The notes under the pieces: model-generated | Told to the model about the DNA's origin: nothing | The model's input: the letters and a program-made list of their open reading frames with translations, nothing else | The model's database searches: none | In this document: piece after piece, positions 9,991-22,304 of the stretch | Layout of the letters: each line of letters opens with the position of its first letter | How positions within the stretch are numbered: the first letter of the stretch is position 1 | Position numbers and translations under genes: made by a program | NCBI RefSeq assembly: GCF_016583985.1 | Contig: NZ_NRSD01000011.1 | Span: 62,001 to 126,000 of the forward strand | Source of the DNA: Thiocapsa imhoffii | Lineage (GTDB): Bacteria; Pseudomonadota; Gammaproteobacteria; Chromatiales; Chromatiaceae | Length of the DNA stretch: 64,000 nt | Direction: 5' to 3'

Positions 9991-11093
9991 GCGGTCGCCT
10001 TATAGTGTGCGCTGTCGAGTTGCTGTCCGACCTGCTCGCCGATCCGACGGGGAATGTCGGCACGAATCTCTTTCCGCGCAATCCGGATCGCGTTCTCAAA
10101 GGCGACTTCATCAGCGCCGCCGTGGCTTTTGATGACGATGCCGCGCAGCCCCAGGAGGCTGGCTCCATTGTAGCGACGCGGATCGATGGTCTGACGAAAC
10201 TGATTGAGAATCGGCAGAGCGCCCAACCCTGCCAGGCGAGACCACCAGGTGCGCCGGAACTGGGCCTTGAGGGACGAGCCGATGAACTTCGCGACGCCCT
10301 CGCTGCATTTGAGCGCAACGTTGCCGACGAACCCATCGGCCACGACCACATCGACGTCGCCGAGAAAGATGTCATCGCCCTCGACATAGCCGATGTAATT
10401 CAGGCGACTGACGGCGAGACGCTGATGCGCGAGCTTGACCTGCTCGTTACCCTTGATCTCTTCCTGTCCGATATTGAGGAGGGCAACGCGCGGTGCGGCC
10501 TTTCCTTCAACCGCCGTGACCAATTCGCTGCCCATCACGGCAAACTGAACAAGATGTTCCGCGGTGCAATCGACATTGGCACCCAGGTCGAGCATGTGCG
10601 TGTGGCCGTGCAAGGACGGCACGGCGGTCATGATCGCCGGGCGATCGACACGCGGAAGCGTTTTCAGCACGAACCGCGCCGTTGCCATGAGTGCACCGGT
10701 GTTTCCCGCGCTCACGCAAGCGTGCGCCGCGCCATCCTTGACCAGATCGATGGCGACGCGCATGGATGAGTCCTTCTTACCACGCAGCGCCTTCGACGGG
10801 GACTCATCCATCCCAACCTCCTGGGAGGTCGCGCGAATGCGAACCCGCGGCGGCACGGGGCCGCCGAGCGAGGCACGGATCTTGTCCTCGTCACCGACGA
10901 GAATCAGATCCACCGCCGGCGTATTGGCGAGGAAGCGCAATGCTGCCGGGACCACGACCGCGGGACCGTGATCACCACCCATTGCATCAAGCGCGATGGT
11001 TGTGTTTCCGGGCACGCTGGAACTCAAGGCCGTGATCTCAGGTCGCTGTCGCGTCGCCAACGCGAGGGGTTCCAAGGAACCGCGGGTGGTCAC
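9987..11093 (-). CDS. plsX: phosphate acyltransferase PlsX
   Basis: PlsX makes acyl-phosphate from acyl-ACP for phospholipid synthesis. The family's N-terminal block [13 protein letters not shown] and later [13 protein letters not shown] and [11 protein letters not shown] are present. The 5' end given is a GTG that overlaps the rpmF TGA as GTGA, which suggests coupling and gives 368 residues. The conserved domain starts about 30 residues in, so a TTG at codon 24 or a GTG at codon 28 could also be the start. Order rpmF-plsX-fabH equals E. coli. Confidence 0.94.
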   Translation of the reverse strand: MTTRGSLEPLALATRQRPEITALSSSVPGNTTIALDAMGGDHGPAVVVPAALRFLANTPAVDLILVGDEDKIRASLGGPVPPRVRIRATSQEVGMDESPSKALRGKKDSSMRVAIDLVKDGAAHACVSAGNTGALMATARFVLKTLPRVDRPAIMTAVPSLHGHTHMLDLGANVDCTAEHLVQFAVMGSELVTAVEGKAAPRVALLNIGQEEIKGNEQVKLAHQRLAVSRLNYIGYVEGDDIFLGDVDVVVADGFVGNVALKCSEGVAKFIGSSLKAQFRRTWWSRLAGLGALPILNQFRQTIDPRRYNGASLLGLRGIVIKSHGGADEVAFENAIRIARKEIRADIPRRIGEQVGQQLDSAHYKATA

Positions 11094-11266
11094 TCAGAGC
11101 GGTCCAGGACCTTGCGACCCCGGTAGTACCCATCCGCGGTCACATGATGACGGCGATGCACCTCACCGCTGGTCGGATCGACCGACAGGGTCGGTTTGGA
11201 CAGGGCATCGTGCGAGCGGCGCATGCCACGCTTGGACGGGGTCTTACGATTTTGCTGAACGGCCAT
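11090..11266 (-). CDS. rpmF: 50S ribosomal protein bL32
   Basis: A 58-residue protein starting [20 protein letters not shown] and ending [13 protein letters not shown], clearly ribosomal protein bL32. It has no cysteines, so it is the zinc-independent form. The ATG at 11266 follows GGAGACTTAAA. It overlaps plsX by 4 bp, coupling a ribosomal gene to lipid synthesis as in E. coli. It lies 169 bp downstream of yceD, longer than the usual short gap. Confidence 0.96.
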   Translation of the reverse strand: MAVQQNRKTPSKRGMRRSHDALSKPTLSVDPTSGEVHRRHHVTADGYYRGRKVLDRSE

Positions 11267-11435
11267 TTTAAGTCTCCTGGTCTAGCGCGGCCGTTGAGAG
11301 AACGGATACGCGGGCAATCGTGATTCGGTTTGTTGTCGTCGGGGCAACTCAGCCTGTTCCAGGTTTTGTTCACTGCCCATTGGGGTCAGGCCGCATGTCG
11401 CCTGAGCGGATTGCATCAAGCATCCATTCGCCGAG

Positions 11436-12173
11436 TCATGGCTCCGATCGGTTCTTCAACGCGGCCAGCGCGGCGAACGGTCGCGGCCGATCCTCCTCGG
11501 CCCGCTCCCGCACCGCCACCGGGTCCGGCACGGCAACCGCGGCTGCGTCGCACGCACCATCGGCGTGACGCGGAACCGTCGGGATCGCGAGGAGCAATTC
11601 GTCCTCGACGAGTTCGAGCGGATTCATCTGATCCTCGATCACAAGGTGCGGATCGAGCTCCGCTGGCAGCTCGCGCGCTTCCTCATCGCTGCGAATCAGC
11701 GCAATCGCAATCGGCGCCGCAACGGCGTACTCGACGACACCGAGGCAACGCTGACAGCGCAACCGCAGAACGGCACGCACGCAGCCCGTAACCGTCGCGC
11801 GCGCCCGCGCATCGCGAGCGAAGCGCAGTTCGTAACAGGCGACCCTAGCGGCAGTTGCGAATGCCTGCTCATCGGGACCGACGCTCTCATCAGCGCCTCG
11901 CTCCTCGTCACTCGGGATCCACTCAGCCGAGCAGTCCAATCCCCCCGTCGATGACCCAACGGACTGGTCGCCGATCAAGGGCGGACCCTGGTGATCCCGG
12001 GACGATGGATCCGTTCCCCCGTCAACTGTTGCGCCGTCACCCAGCCACCTCCCGAGGTCCACGACACTCGCCGCCAGTCGCGGCATCTCACTCAAGGTCA
12101 GCGTGCCGACCAGGGTGTAGGCGCGGCGACAAGCTCGCCATGGATCCAATTGAGCGTGATGTGGCCCCGACAT
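11436..12173 (-). CDS. yceD: YceD (DUF177) family protein, with an insertion
   Basis: The family acts in 23S rRNA accumulation or processing. The C-terminal half matches YceD: LRCQRCLG (CxxC), PIAIALIRSDEEA, LELVEDELLLAIPTVPRH and PFAALAALK. I place the start at ATG 12173, where LDPWRACRRAYTLVGTL aligns with the YceD N-terminus. The protein is then 245 residues against about 173 in E. coli; the extra residues (roughly 46-100) are an acidic, Gly/Ser/Asp-rich insertion. An upstream TTG at 12212 would lie in the -35 element and is unlikely. YceD-rpmF adjacency is conserved. Confidence 0.88.
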   Translation of the reverse strand: MSGPHHAQLDPWRACRRAYTLVGTLTLSEMPRLAASVVDLGRWLGDGATVDGGTDPSSRDHQGPPLIGDQSVGSSTGGLDCSAEWIPSDEERGADESVGPDEQAFATAARVACYELRFARDARARATVTGCVRAVLRLRCQRCLGVVEYAVAAPIAIALIRSDEEARELPAELDPHLVIEDQMNPLELVEDELLLAIPTVPRHADGACDAAAVAVPDPVAVRERAEEDRPRPFAALAALKNRSEP

Positions 12174-12182
12174 AAGCGCGCA

Positions 12183-12212
12183 AAAGTAGCGCATTCGGTC
12201 TCTTGACGTCAA
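12183..12212 (-). promoter_or_regulatory. putative sigma70 promoter of yceD-rpmF-fab, nearly leaderless
   Basis: Minus-strand TTGACG (12207-12212) and TACTTT (12183-12188) are 18 bp apart, 5/6 and 4/6 matches to consensus. Only 9 bp separate the -10 box from the yceD ATG at 12173, so the transcript start would fall within a few bases of the start codon and leave no room for a Shine-Dalgarno site. Inferred from sequence. Confidence 0.5.
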
Positions 12213-12290
12213 CCAAAACGCACCACCAACCGCTGCTTGGTCCTCATCCGTGACCCTCGCTCACTCGTCTCGATCACCGCGCCCGCCCAA

Positions 12291-13424
12291 TCACGGGGTC
12301 ACGAGTGCGATCAAAACCCCCGCGGCAACCGCTGAACCAATCACCCCGGCGACATTGGGCCCCATGGCGTGCATCAGGAGAAAGTTGTGATGATTTTCTT
12401 CCAGGCCGACTTTATTCACGACCCGTGCGGCCATCGGCACGGCCGAAACCCCTGCCGCGCCGATGAGCGGATTGACCTTGCGGCCAGTCAAGCGTGACAT
12501 GATCTTGCCCATCAGCACACCCGCTCCCGTTCCAATCGCGAAGGCAAAGGCACCCAGGATCAGGATGCCGAGGGTCTGGGTGGTGAGAAAGAGTTCACCG
12601 GATAGTTTGGATCCGATCGCAAGCCCGAGCAGAATGGTCACGACATTGATGATCTCATTCTGAGCCGAGCGGCTGAGTCGATCGACCACCCCACTCTCGC
12701 GCAGCAGATTGCCGAGCGTCAGCATCCCGATCAAGGGCGCCGCGGCGGGGAGCAACATGGCGCACAGCAGGAGCAGCATCAGCGGGAAGAGGATCCGCTC
12801 GAGACGTGAAACCGGACGGAGTTGCTCCATCACGATCCCCCGCTCGGCCTTGGTCGTGAGGGCACGCATGATGGGGGGCTGGATAATGGGTACCAGGGCC
12901 ATGTAGGAATAGGCGGCCACGGCAATCGCCCCGAGGAGATCAGGAGCCAGACGAGACGCGAGGAAGATCGCGGTCGGGCCATCCGCGCCGCCAATGATGG
13001 CAATCGCGGCCGCATCGGAGAGGCTGAAGTCGAAGCCTGGAACCAGATTCAGCGCGAGCGCGCCGAGGAGTGTCGCGAAGATCCCAAACTGGGCCGCCGC
13101 GCCCAGGACCAGGGTGCTCGGACGCGCGATCAGCGCACTGAAGTCGGTCAGGGCGCCAACTCCCAGGAAGATCAGCAAGGGGAAGATGCCGGTTTCGATC
13201 CCAACCGCGTAAATCATCCCGAGCATCCCGTCCGGGCCACCGATTCCCGCCAGGGGGATATTGCACAAGATCGCCCCGAAGCCGATCGGCAGCAGCAACA
13301 ACGGCTCGAAGCGTTTGGCGATGGCCAGATAGATGAGACCGCAGCCGACTAGCAGCATCAACAACTCACGCCATGTGAGGTTGGCGATGCCAGTCGATTG
13401 CCAAAGGGTGAGGGCGGACTCCAT
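12291..13424 (-). CDS. oadB: Na+-transporting oxaloacetate decarboxylase, beta subunit
   Basis: A 377-residue polytopic membrane protein of the sodium-ion-translocating decarboxylase beta family. Decarboxylation of carboxybiotin is coupled to Na+ export. Signature motifs are [17 protein letters not shown] near residue 145 and [18 protein letters not shown] just after, and about nine hydrophobic segments are visible. It starts 3 bp after the oadA stop and ends the minus-strand run. With oadA and oadG it makes a complete pump. Confidence 0.95.
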   Translation of the reverse strand: MESALTLWQSTGIANLTWRELLMLLVGCGLIYLAIAKRFEPLLLLPIGFGAILCNIPLAGIGGPDGMLGMIYAVGIETGIFPLLIFLGVGALTDFSALIARPSTLVLGAAAQFGIFATLLGALALNLVPGFDFSLSDAAAIAIIGGADGPTAIFLASRLAPDLLGAIAVAAYSYMALVPIIQPPIMRALTTKAERGIVMEQLRPVSRLERILFPLMLLLLCAMLLPAAAPLIGMLTLGNLLRESGVVDRLSRSAQNEIINVVTILLGLAIGSKLSGELFLTTQTLGILILGAFAFAIGTGAGVLMGKIMSRLTGRKVNPLIGAAGVSAVPMAARVVNKVGLEENHHNFLLMHAMGPNVAGVIGSAVAAGVLIALVTP

Positions 13425-13427
13425 CGG

Positions 13428-15227
13428 TCAACCCAGGGTGATCAAGGTCTGGCCGACCTGCAGACTCTCGCCTTCGCGCACGGCGATGCCGAGCACCGCC
13501 CCCCCCTCCGGCGCGCGCACCTCGGTTTCCATCTTCATCGCCTCGAGCAACAGTACGACCTCACCCGCTACGATCTGCTGCCCTTCTTTAACCTTTACGG
13601 CCAGGACCGTCCCGGCCAAGGGCGCGGGAATGGTTCGTCCGACCGGATTCAGGGTCAAGGCCGGCGCGGCCACCACCTGCTCAACGCCACCGTCGGGCGC
13701 GACCACGACCTGGAAGGCCTGGCCATCGACCTCAACACGGTAACGCTCAGCCTCGCTCGGTGCCGGCGCCACCTCCCCCATGGGCTGCAATGGCTGAGCC
13801 GGTGCGATGGACGGCGGCGCGGCGGCTTCCAACCAAGGCGCCGGCTCGAATGCCTCCGGGTGATCGCGATGTTCCAGAAACTTCAGTCCGACTTGCGGAA
13901 ACAGCGCAAAAGTGAGGACATCATCGATGCGATCCGTGGCCAGACGCAAGGAACGCTCAGCGGCGAGGCGCGTCAACTCCGCGGTCAGTGTCTCGAGTTC
14001 GGGTGCGAGCCGATCCGCGGGACGACAGTCGATGGGACGCTCACCCGCGGCCAGGACGCGTTGGCGCAAGGCCTCGTTCACTGGCGCTGGGGTGGTACCA
14101 TACTCTCCCTTGAGGACACCGGCTGTTTCATTGGTGATGGTTTTATAGCGCTCCCCCATCAGCACATTGAGCACCGCTTGGCTGCCGACGATCTGCGAGG
14201 TCGGGGTCACCAGCGGAATGAAACCAAGCTCCTCGCGCACCTTCGGGATCTCGTCCAATACGGCGTCGAGTCGATCGGTCGCGCCCTGTTCCCGTAACTG
14301 ATTCTCCATATTGGTCAGCATGCCACCCGGGACTTGTGCGACCAGGATGCGCGAATCCACGCCCTTCAGCGCGCCTTCGAATGTCGCGTACTTTTTGCGG
14401 ACATCCCGAAAATAGGCCGCGATCTCCTCGAGTCGACGGATGTCGAGGCCGGTCGCGCGCTCGGTGTCAGCGAGGATGGCCACAACTGACTCGGTCGGCG
14501 AGTGGCCGTAGGTCATGCTCATGGAGGAAATCGCGGTATCGACCATATCGACCCCGGCCTCCACCGCCTTGAGGATGGTGCAGGTGCTCATGCCGGTCGT
14601 TGCATGGCTGTGTATCGCAATGGGGATGTGGCACACCTCCTTCAGCCGTGTCACCAACGCCTCGGCGACATAGGGCTTGAGCAGGCCGGCCATATCCTTG
14701 ATGCAGATGGAGTGGCAGCCCATGTCCTCGAGCCGCTGCCCCATCTCAACCCAGTATTCGAGATCATGGACCGGACTGACCGTGTAGGACATGGTGCCCT
14801 GGGCATGCTTGCCGGTCGCCAAGGTCGCCTTGATCGACGTCTGCAGATTGCGCACGTCATTCATGGCGTCGAAAATGCGGAAGACATCGATGCCGTTGAT
14901 CGCCGCGCGCTCGACAAAGGCCTCAACCACATCGTCGGCATAGTGACGGTAGCCGAGGAGGTTTTGACCGCGTAACAGCATCTGTTGGCGTGTTTTGGGC
15001 ATGACCGCCTTGATGCGCCGCAAACGCTCCCAGGGATCCTCGCCGAGGTAACGGATACAGGCATCGAAGGTCGCCCCACCCCAGGTCTCCACCGACCAAT
15101 AGCCCACCTCGTCCAGTTGCGGGGCGATCGGGAGCATGTCTTCGATACGCAGTCGCGTCGCAAGCAGGGATTGATGGGCGTCGCGTAGGACGACATCCGT
15201 GATGGCAAGCGGATTGGATTGCTTCAT
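13428..15227 (-). CDS. oadA: oxaloacetate decarboxylase, alpha subunit (biotin carrier)
   Basis: About 599 residues from the ATG at 15227 ([19 protein letters not shown]); a longer frame to 15311 has no family match. N-terminal carboxyltransferase TIM barrel with [22 protein letters not shown] and [11 protein letters not shown], a middle conserved carboxylase domain, then a Pro/Ala linker and the biotinyl domain with [11 protein letters not shown], whose lysine carries biotin. It removes CO2 from oxaloacetate to give pyruvate and passes the carboxyl group to OadB. A PycB-like role is possible from sequence alone, but oadG and oadB beside it argue for the pump. Confidence 0.95.
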   Translation of the reverse strand: MKQSNPLAITDVVLRDAHQSLLATRLRIEDMLPIAPQLDEVGYWSVETWGGATFDACIRYLGEDPWERLRRIKAVMPKTRQQMLLRGQNLLGYRHYADDVVEAFVERAAINGIDVFRIFDAMNDVRNLQTSIKATLATGKHAQGTMSYTVSPVHDLEYWVEMGQRLEDMGCHSICIKDMAGLLKPYVAEALVTRLKEVCHIPIAIHSHATTGMSTCTILKAVEAGVDMVDTAISSMSMTYGHSPTESVVAILADTERATGLDIRRLEEIAAYFRDVRKKYATFEGALKGVDSRILVAQVPGGMLTNMENQLREQGATDRLDAVLDEIPKVREELGFIPLVTPTSQIVGSQAVLNVLMGERYKTITNETAGVLKGEYGTTPAPVNEALRQRVLAAGERPIDCRPADRLAPELETLTAELTRLAAERSLRLATDRIDDVLTFALFPQVGLKFLEHRDHPEAFEPAPWLEAAAPPSIAPAQPLQPMGEVAPAPSEAERYRVEVDGQAFQVVVAPDGGVEQVVAAPALTLNPVGRTIPAPLAGTVLAVKVKEGQQIVAGEVVLLLEAMKMETEVRAPEGGAVLGIAVREGESLQVGQTLITLG

Positions 15228-15347
15228 ACGGAGCTCGCTTCGTGGTTGGCGATCAACAGAGCGCAAGGAGTCGGAACTGGGGGGCGGCACCCGAATTCCG
15301 CGATACGCCACAGGGCCACCTGCGATCGCATCGGCTGGCGTGGCGGA

Positions 15348-15626
15348 TCATGCCGCATGGCGACGGCGGTACGCATGAATGGCAGCCGTGATCGCCGCGA
15401 TGACCCGCGCATGACCCGCGCCCGGCACTGGATCCGCACCCGGCACTGGAGCCGTTGCGGTCAGCGACTGCGCGAGCGGCTCGGCGGGTCCCCAACGCGC
15501 CACGGCCCGTGACATCAGGACCAGGATTGCGACCAGAATCAGCAGAAAGGAGAACACGACCCCCAGGCCAATTCCCATCAGCCAGAGTCCGTCGAGAAGG
15601 AGATCGCCAACTGGTGTATCCACCAC
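15348..15626 (-). CDS. oadG: oxaloacetate decarboxylase, gamma subunit
   Basis: A 92-residue protein with one N-terminal membrane helix (LLLDGLWLMGIGLGVVFSFL and onward) and a C-terminal block RVIAAITAAIHAYRRRHA. This layout is typical of OadG, the small subunit that holds alpha and beta together. It starts 15 bp after purA on the same strand, and 120 bp separate it from oadA. The call rests mainly on the two neighbouring subunits and the topology. Confidence 0.85.
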   Translation of the reverse strand: MVDTPVGDLLLDGLWLMGIGLGVVFSFLLILVAILVLMSRAVARWGPAEPLAQSLTATAPVPGADPVPGAGHARVIAAITAAIHAYRRRHAA

Positions 15627-15641
15627 CCGAGCCCTCGCTGT

Positions 15642-18142
<2,501 letters not shown>

Positions 18143-18188
18143 GCGTTCAATCGCTCCGCATCGAATGCTCGGTTATCCGACCCCGGTC

Positions 18189-18371
18189 TCAATTGATCAG
18201 GTAGAGCAACCCGACACCCACCACCATGCTGGCCAGCCCAGCCCAGCGCAGCGCGCGGGCATCCTCGGCAGCGATCAGCAACAACGCGCGGCGGAATCCC
18301 TGGGGGTTCAGGAATGGCCAGATTCCCTCGATGATCAACACCAGCGCAAGCGCAATCCAGAGACTCTGCAC
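18189..18371 (-). CDS. DUF2065 (YjeT-like) small membrane protein
   Basis: A 60-residue protein with two hydrophobic segments (LWIALALVLIIEGIWPFLNP and GLASMVVGVGLLYLI) joined by a short charged loop. The size, the IEGIWPFLNP motif and the position between hflC and hisZ/purA match the DUF2065/YjeT family. Its role is unknown; inner membrane location is inferred. Confidence 0.88.
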   Translation of the reverse strand: MQSLWIALALVLIIEGIWPFLNPQGFRRALLLIAAEDARALRWAGLASMVVGVGLLYLIN

Positions 18372-18526
18372 GAGCGAGTGACCCCGTCGGTTCGGTGGTT
18401 CATGTCAAGGATCGGACACCGCACATCCGCCTTGCCCGGGAATCATCATCTTTTCAAAGGTTGGGGCGTTTGTCCAACGCTTGTCTGGACTCGCCTGGCG
18501 TGGGGCTCGATCGTGGATCAACGCGC

Positions 18527-18571
18527 AGCTCACGCCCCACACCACCAGTGCGGCGGCGTGGGGCGTGAGCT
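18527..18571. repeat. perfect 14-bp inverted repeat
   Basis: The arms 18527-18540 (AGCTCACGCCCCAC) and 18558-18571 are exact reverse complements around a 17-bp loop, and the stem can be extended with one bulge. It lies between hflC and the DUF2065 gene. No T-run follows on the minus strand. The sequence GGCGTGGGGC of the right arm is repeated directly at 18497-18506, which gives the left arm a second possible partner. Confidence 0.6.
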
Positions 18572-18590
18572 TGCGGGAAGGAAGGGGTTA

Positions 18591-18617
18591 GCCCCGGCGG
18601 TGCGCACCAGCCGGGGC
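18591..18617 (-). terminator. GC-rich hairpin just after hflC, possible terminator or processing stem
   Basis: GCCCCGGC (18591-18598) pairs with GCCGGGGC (18610-18617), and the inner GGTGC/GCACC also pairs, leaving one bulged A. The stem begins 17 bp after the hflC stop. It is followed on the minus strand by pyrimidine-rich sequence, not by a clear T-run, so intrinsic termination is only possible; protecting the upstream mRNA end is an alternative. Confidence 0.4.
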
Positions 18618-18634
18618 CTCAACGACGAGGCGTG

Positions 18635-19501
18635 CTACTGCCCGGCTGGATCGCGGAAGAACCGGAAGAAGTCGGAGTCTGGTTGGAGCACCATGACATC
18701 ATCCTGTCCGAGCGATTGGCGGTAAGCACTCAGGCTGCGGAAGAAGGAATAGAACTCGCGATCCTGGTTGAAGGCGCTGGCAAAGATCTGCGAGGCCCGT
18801 GCGTCACCCTCACCGCGGGTTTCTTCTGACTCGCGAAAGGCTTCGGCGACGATGACGGTGCGCTGACGATCGGCATCCGCGCGGATGCGCTCGGCGGCTT
18901 CACCACCCTGTGCCCGAAGGTCTCGTGCGACCCGATCACGTTCGGCCCGCATCCGTTGATAAACCGATTCGCTCACCTCCGGTGGAAGGTCGATCTTCTT
19001 CACCCGCACGTCCACGACCTCGATCCCTAGGTCTTGAGCGTTTTCGTTCACGTCCTTGGTCAGCAGGGCCATGATCGCGAGCCGGTCATCGGAGACCACT
19101 TCCTGAATGGTTCGTTTACCAAACTCATCGCGCAGGCTGGTATTGACCCGCTCCGACAAGAGCCGCGAGGTTCTTGGGATATTGCCGCCGGTCGAACGAA
19201 AGAACTGCGCGGCATTGGAAATTCGCCACTTGGTGTAGGAGTCAACGATCACGTCTTTCTTCTCGACCGTCAGAAAACGCTCGGGACGCGAATCCATGGT
19301 CTGAATGCGGCGATCGAAGATCTTCACGTTGTTCAGAACCGGCACCTTGAAATGCAGCCCGGCTCGATAGTCGTCTCCAACGATCTGACCCAATCGGAGC
19401 TTGATCGCCACTTCATATTCCTGAACGACGAAGGTGAAGCCATAGATCAGGAGTGCGAGGGCACCGATGCCAATCGGCAGATAGGTTTTGAATTTACTCA
19501 T
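18635..19501 (-). CDS. hflC: protease modulator HflC
   Basis: A 288-residue SPFH/band-7 protein with an N-terminal membrane anchor (residues 7-27). HflC and HflK form a large cage around the FtsH protease and limit its action on membrane proteins. Family marks are DSRPERFLTVEKKDVIVDSY, the SPFH core, the coiled region MRAERDRVARDLRAQG and ASQIFASAFNQDREFYSFFRS. The start overlaps the hflK stop by 4 bp. Confidence 0.96.
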   Translation of the reverse strand: MSKFKTYLPIGIGALALLIYGFTFVVQEYEVAIKLRLGQIVGDDYRAGLHFKVPVLNNVKIFDRRIQTMDSRPERFLTVEKKDVIVDSYTKWRISNAAQFFRSTGGNIPRTSRLLSERVNTSLRDEFGKRTIQEVVSDDRLAIMALLTKDVNENAQDLGIEVVDVRVKKIDLPPEVSESVYQRMRAERDRVARDLRAQGGEAAERIRADADRQRTVIVAEAFRESEETRGEGDARASQIFASAFNQDREFYSFFRSLSAYRQSLGQDDVMVLQPDSDFFRFFRDPAGQ

Positions 19502-20682
19502 TGACGGACCCTCCGGTCACGGTCCACCGACCGTTGTGGGCGATCCGACGAGGCATCCGCGGCAACCGTAGGCGCGCCGGACTCAGGGCGTGTCAGCGTG
19601 GTTTCGGCCGGACGTTGCTTCATGAGTTGATCAATGGGCAGATAGAGGAGGCTGTTGGTTCCATCCTCCACATCGATGATGACCTTGTTGGCCTCGCCGA
19701 GGACTTGTTCCATGGTTTCCATATAGAGACGTTGACGTGTCACCTCGGGAGCCATCAGATACTCATTGAGGATCGCCGTGAAGCGCGCGGTCTCACCTTC
19801 AGAGCGTGCGATGACCTGATCACGGTAGGCGCGCGCATCGGCGATGATTCGAGCCGCCTCACCACGAGCCTGCGGCAGCACCTCGTTCGCGTAGGCCTCG
19901 GCCTGATTCTCGAGCCGCTCCTTATCCTCGCGGGCCTTGATGGCATCATCGAACGCCGCTTTGACCTGTTCCGGCGGCTTCGCCGGCTGCATGTTCACCG
20001 CGGTCACGAGTAATCCCGTGCGGTATTCGTCCATCAACTCTTGGATGCGTTCACGAATCATGACCGCCACCGCGCCACGCCCTTCGGTCATGACGAAGTC
20101 CAACTTGCTGCCACCGACCGTGACCCGCACGACCGTCACCGTGGCATCACGCAAGGTCTGCTCGGGGTCGGCGACTTGGAACAGAAAATCCGCCGCGTCT
20201 TGAATCCGTGATTGGACCGTGAGTTCGACATCGACGATATTTTCGTCCTGCGTCAGCATCGAGGCCGAGTGACTGAAGGTCGAGATCTCATCGACATTGA
20301 CCTTTCTCACGGCTTCGATTGGCCAAGGAATGTGCCAGTGAGGGCCGGGGCCGGTCGTATCGACGTACTCGCCGAAGCGAGTTACCACGCCGCGCTCGGC
20401 GGGTTCGATGATATAGATACCGGTCGCCAGCCAGACCACCAGAACGACACCGGCGATGATCCCGAAGGCTTTCGAGCTGAGGTCGCCACCGGGCAGGTTG
20501 AATCCGCCACCGGCGCCACCGCCCGTCCCGCCGCCACCGGTGGGTTTATTGCCTCCGAACAGCCCACCGAGCCGCTCCTGGAGTTTCCGTACGACTTCGT
20601 CGAGATCGGGTGGTCCCTGATCGCCGCCGCCCTTGCCACTCCAAGGGTCTTTGTTACCGCCACCTGGCTCATTCCAGGCCAT
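19498..20682 (-). CDS. hflK: protease modulator HflK
   Basis: A 394-residue HflK. I chose ATG 20682 because it gives MAWNEPGGGNKDPW, the usual HflK start; 29 further upstream codons have no family match. A Gly/Pro-rich cytoplasmic leader (residues 4-65) is followed by one membrane helix, the SPFH domain with ERGVVTRFGEYV, and a coiled-coil region QAEAYANEVLPQARGEA. Partner of HflC in FtsH control. It lies 276 bp from hflX, so it may have its own promoter, although none is clear. Confidence 0.96.
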   Translation of the reverse strand: MAWNEPGGGNKDPWSGKGGGDQGPPDLDEVVRKLQERLGGLFGGNKPTGGGGTGGGAGGGFNLPGGDLSSKAFGIIAGVVLVVWLATGIYIIEPAERGVVTRFGEYVDTTGPGPHWHIPWPIEAVRKVNVDEISTFSHSASMLTQDENIVDVELTVQSRIQDAADFLFQVADPEQTLRDATVTVVRVTVGGSKLDFVMTEGRGAVAVMIRERIQELMDEYRTGLLVTAVNMQPAKPPEQVKAAFDDAIKAREDKERLENQAEAYANEVLPQARGEAARIIADARAYRDQVIARSEGETARFTAILNEYLMAPEVTRQRLYMETMEQVLGEANKVIIDVEDGTNSLLYLPIDQLMKQRPAETTLTRPESGAPTVAADASSDRPQRSVDRDRRVRQ

Positions 20683-20958
20683 AGCATCTCCGTCTGTCGA
20701 AAACGACTGTTGAGTGTTGGATCGGGCATGATCCCAGGCTGTCAACCGTGAGACCACGAGAGGCGCCAACCTAATGGCGCGTACGATTCATGAGGACGCA
20801 TCATCCACCGACCCCACCAGTGAACGTGCCGGCAAGGCGACCCGATATCAAGCAAAGGGTCACCCTGGTTGAATCGACATGATGGTGGATTCTAGAGAAG
20901 CCGAACCGCCAGGGCAAACCGACCGCCCCGCACGCGTGGAGTTCGCGTGGGCATCGGT

Positions 20959-22266
20959 TCAGTGCCGCCGGCGCGCCGCGAGGAGGTCGCCATGACGCGC
21001 CCGCAGGCGCTCCCAGTCCGGGGCAGCCAGATTGACCACCATCCTCCAGCCGCCGGCTGGCAGGACGTCATCGGCGAGCACCTGCGCCGTCTCGAACAAC
21101 CAAGCCCGCAGGCGCCCATCGCCCGGTTCCAGACGCAGGGTGACGCGAACGCGGTCACGACTGAGCCAGTCCGAGATGGCCTGCTGAAGCAGCCCGATCC
21201 CCGCCCCCGTCGCGGCAGAGAGCCAGACCCGCCGGGGCAGACCGCTCGGGTCGCGCTCGATGCGCGCTGACTCATCGGGCAGCAGGTCGATCTTGTTGTA
21301 GACTTCCAGCCGGGGAATTGCCTGGCTCCCGATCTGCGTGAGCACCTCCTCGACATCGCTGACGAGCCGGGCTCGATGAGGCGCCGAGGCCTCGATGACG
21401 TGCAACAAGAGCGCGGCGTGACGTGTCTCTTCAAGCGTCGAGCGAAAGGCCGCGACCAATTCGTGTGGTAAATGACTGATAAAACCGACTGTATCGGCGA
21501 CCAGCACCCGACCGCCGTCGGGCAGGATCAGCCGCCGCAGGGTTGGATCCAAGGTTGCGAAGAGTTGGTCGGCCTGCAGGACGCCCGCATCGGTCAAGCG
21601 GTTAAAGAGCGTTGATTTGCCGGCGTTGGTGTAACCGACCAGGGAGATCACGGGCAATTCGGCCTTCGCGCGCGCCTTACGCCCCTGGGCACGTTGTTGC
21701 TGGATGCGGTCGAGACGCCGGTCGAGCAGGGTCATGCGCTGGGCAAGCAGCCGGCGGTCGGTTTCGAGCTGCGTCTCGCCGGGACCACGCAACCCAATGC
21801 CCCCTTTTTGGCGTTCAAGATGCGTCCATCCCCGCACCAGCCGGGTTGAGAGATGTTTCAACTGAGCGAGTTCGACCTGTAACTGGCCCTCGAAGGAACG
21901 TGCGCGCCGCGCGAAGATGTCGAGGATCAGACCCGAGCGATCGACCACCCGACACTGGAGCAGGCGTTCGAGATTGCGCTCCTGTGCCGGGGAGAGCGCA
22001 TGATTGACGATCACGAGTTCAGCGCGGGTTGCAACAACCAGGGCCGCAAGCTCGTCGGCCTTGCCGGTGCCGAGGTACAGCCGTGGATCGGGCGTGACCC
22101 GCGAACCGCCGAGCGCCCCGACGATCTCGGCTCCCGCCGCGAGCGCTAAGCGGCGGAACTCCTCGCGCTCATCCGGCTCACTGACCCCGCCGATGTCCAA
22201 GTGGACCAGGACCGCGCGTTCCCCGCCGGTCGGGCGCTCAAACACATCGGCCTCGGCCGCTGGCAC
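20959..22266 (-). CDS. hflX: ribosome-associated GTPase HflX
   Basis: A 435-residue HflX GTPase that splits stalled ribosomes. The N-terminal domain has the family motif SPAQERNLE and a helical linker, then the G domain with GYTNAGKSTLFN near residue 210, DTVGFISHLPH and VYNKIDLL. It follows hfq by 38 bp, as in E. coli. The C-terminal part is typical in length. Confidence 0.96.
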   Translation of the reverse strand: MPAAEADVFERPTGGERAVLVHLDIGGVSEPDEREEFRRLALAAGAEIVGALGGSRVTPDPRLYLGTGKADELAALVVATRAELVIVNHALSPAQERNLERLLQCRVVDRSGLILDIFARRARSFEGQLQVELAQLKHLSTRLVRGWTHLERQKGGIGLRGPGETQLETDRRLLAQRMTLLDRRLDRIQQQRAQGRKARAKAELPVISLVGYTNAGKSTLFNRLTDAGVLQADQLFATLDPTLRRLILPDGGRVLVADTVGFISHLPHELVAAFRSTLEETRHAALLLHVIEASAPHRARLVSDVEEVLTQIGSQAIPRLEVYNKIDLLPDESARIERDPSGLPRRVWLSAATGAGIGLLQQAISDWLSRDRVRVTLRLEPGDGRLRAWLFETAQVLADDVLPAGGWRMVVNLAAPDWERLRARHGDLLAARRRH

Positions 22267-22304
22267 ACTCAGTTACAAGCCGTTGCATACGATGCGCGGC
22301 CGCT

